A DNA stretch of 7,299 nucleotides from Candidatus Kuenenia stuttgartensis (GTDB taxonomy: Bacteria > Planctomycetota > Planctomycetia > Pirellulales > UBA1268). Under the pieces are notes generated by a model. That model did no database searches. It was not told the origin of the DNA and saw only the letters and a list, made by a program, of their open reading frames with translations. The stretch lies in the NCBI GenBank assembly GCA_945876515.1, contig CAMCPF010000152.1:1-7299 (forward strand). The letters run 5' to 3'. Position 1 is the stretch's first letter. Each line of letters starts with the position of its first letter. The position numbers and the translations under genes were made by a program. Shown in pieces: positions 6,641 to 7,299 of the stretch.

Positions 6641-7126
6641 ATGCCCAAGTCCAGCCCCACGCCGGCCGAGGCTGCCACCACCCCGCGGCGGTCCCGCGTC
6701 CTGATCGCCGACGACAACGAACCCAACCGCGAGCTGCTCGAGGCCTACCTGGCCGACGTCGATTGCGAGATCGCCACGGCCGTGGATGGGGCCGACACGC
6801 TCGCACAGGTGGCGGCCTTCCACCCGGACGTCATCCTCTTGGACGTGATGATGCCGAAGCTCTCCGGCTTCGAGGTCTGCCAGCGGCTGAAGGACGATCC
6901 GGCAACCAGCCCGATCATGATCCTGATGGTGACGGCGCTTGGTGAACTCGGCGACATCGAGCGGGCCGTGGAGGCGGGCACCGACGACTTTCTCTCCAAG
7001 CCCGTCAACCGCGTCGAGCTGGTCAAGCGGGTGGAGAATATGCTCAAACTCCGCCACGTCAGCGATGAGCTGGAGCGGTTACGGCAGTACATCCGCACCA
7101 TGGACGACGACCGTCCCCCGCGGTGA
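6641..7126 (+). CDS. Stand-alone response-regulator receiver protein
   Basis: A 161-residue protein made of a single CheY-like receiver domain (about residues 18-137) with a 17-residue flexible N-terminus and a short charged C-terminal helix (HVSDELERLRQYIRTMDDD). The phosphorylation machinery is complete: Asp24-Asp25 for magnesium (LIADDNEPNR), Asp68 as phospho-acceptor (VILLDVMMPKLSGFEV), Thr98 (MVTAL) and Lys120 (FLSKPVN). There is no DNA-binding or enzymatic output domain, so it probably signals by protein contact, as DivK/PleD-like receivers do. No histidine kinase is in the window. No clear Shine-Dalgarno precedes ATG 6641. The last 19 codons and the stop are repeated exactly 151 bp downstream, in a different frame. 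It is possibly co-transcribed with the DUF2617 gene. Confidence 0.95.
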   Translation: MPKSSPTPAEAATTPRRSRVLIADDNEPNRELLEAYLADVDCEIATAVDGADTLAQVAAFHPDVILLDVMMPKLSGFEVCQRLKDDPATSPIMILMVTALGELGDIERAVEAGTDDFLSKPVNRVELVKRVENMLKLRHVSDELERLRQYIRTMDDDRPPR

Positions 7127-7127
7127 G
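7068..7127 (+). repeat. 60-bp direct repeat, copy 1 (3' end of the receiver gene)
   Basis: These 60 bases, covering the last 19 codons of the receiver gene, its TGA and one base beyond, recur without a mismatch at 7219-7278. The flanking bases differ at both ends (7067 G versus 7218 A; 7128 C versus 7279 A), so the repeat ends sharply. Confidence 0.97.
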
Positions 7128-7153
7128 CCTGGAGGGCGAACCCCTCACGGATG

Positions 7154-7181
7154 GCCTGCGGCGATCCTGATCGCCGCAGGC
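7154..7181. repeat. 13-bp perfect inverted repeat (strong hairpin)
   Basis: Arms 7154-7166 and 7169-7181 are exact reverse complements with only CT between them, so an RNA hairpin would have about 11 pairs and a 6-nt loop. It begins 28 nt after the receiver stop. No run of T follows on either strand, so it is not a classic intrinsic terminator, although it could still stop polymerase or protect the mRNA 3' end. Confidence 0.85.
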
Positions 7182-7185
7182 GCGA

Positions 7186-7213
7186 GCCGACGAGCCCGGA
7201 GGGCGACGTCGGC
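7186..7213. repeat. Second, two-tier hairpin
   Basis: GCCGACG (7186-7192) pairs with CGTCGGC (7207-7213). Nested inside, GCCC (7194-7197) pairs with GGGC (7201-7204) around a GGA loop, with A opposite GA as an internal bulge. It follows the 13-bp inverted repeat by 4 nt and precedes repeat copy 2 by 5 nt. The pattern resembles REP-like extragenic palindromes; no T run follows. Confidence 0.6.
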
Positions 7214-7218
7214 GGGAA

Positions 7219-7278
7219 AGCTGGAGCGGTTACGGCAGTACATCCGCACCATGGACGACGACCGTCCCCCGCGGTGAG
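7219..7278 (+). pseudogene. 60-bp direct repeat, copy 2 (orphan fragment of the receiver gene end)
   Basis: An exact second copy of 7068-7127. It encodes the same 19 C-terminal residues (LERLRQYIRTMDD and so on) and stop, but the 151-bp offset puts it in another frame from the receiver gene. It has no start codon or domain of its own. It is best read as a duplicated gene tail; the remaining 21 bases to the window edge show nothing recognisable. Confidence 0.75.
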
Positions 7279-7299
7279 ACTGTCGCGTGGCTCGGGGTT

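Noticed and set aside
6939..7277. A 112-codon plus-strand frame ending in the second repeat copy
   Set aside because: It runs out of frame through the receiver gene and shares the receiver's C-terminal residues only because copy 2 is offset by 151 bp; there is no independent domain.

Overview
The window is GC-rich bacterial DNA with dense coding and several overlapping stop/start codons. Three things suggest a planctomycete of the Pirellulales type: a DUF2617-family protein, an Lgt of the GCCYG type, and an ECF sigma factor followed by an alanine-rich membrane-anchored anti-sigma-like protein. This placement is inferred from gene families and style only. No rRNA, tRNA or CRISPR array was seen.

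Left block, minus strand (read from about 4655 down to 1): folK fused to a degenerate deoxynucleoside-kinase-like domain, panC, lgt, an ECF sigma factor, and a probable anti-sigma factor that runs off the left edge. folK/panC overlap as TGATG, panC/lgt as ATGA, and lgt and the sigma gene are 3 nt apart, so this looks like one operon. It links folate synthesis (FolK), pantothenate synthesis (PanC) and lipoprotein maturation (Lgt) to a sigma/anti-sigma pair. A candidate promoter lies just upstream of folK.

Middle: a divergent intergenic region of about 480 bp (4656-5132) holds the minus-strand promoter candidate and an 8-bp inverted repeat, and no convincing gene.

Right block, plus strand: a CPBP-family intramembrane protease, a DUF2617 protein with a good candidate promoter and a GTG start, and a stand-alone response-regulator receiver. 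Beyond the receiver gene, the last 60 bp of its 3' end (through the stop codon) occur a second time 151 bp downstream as a perfect direct repeat. The 91 bp between the copies contain two successive strong hairpins.

The least ordinary observations are the duplicated gene end with its hairpin spacer and the FolK fusion, whose kinase-like domain has lost the P-loop lysine. No complete new defence or mobile system is visible.
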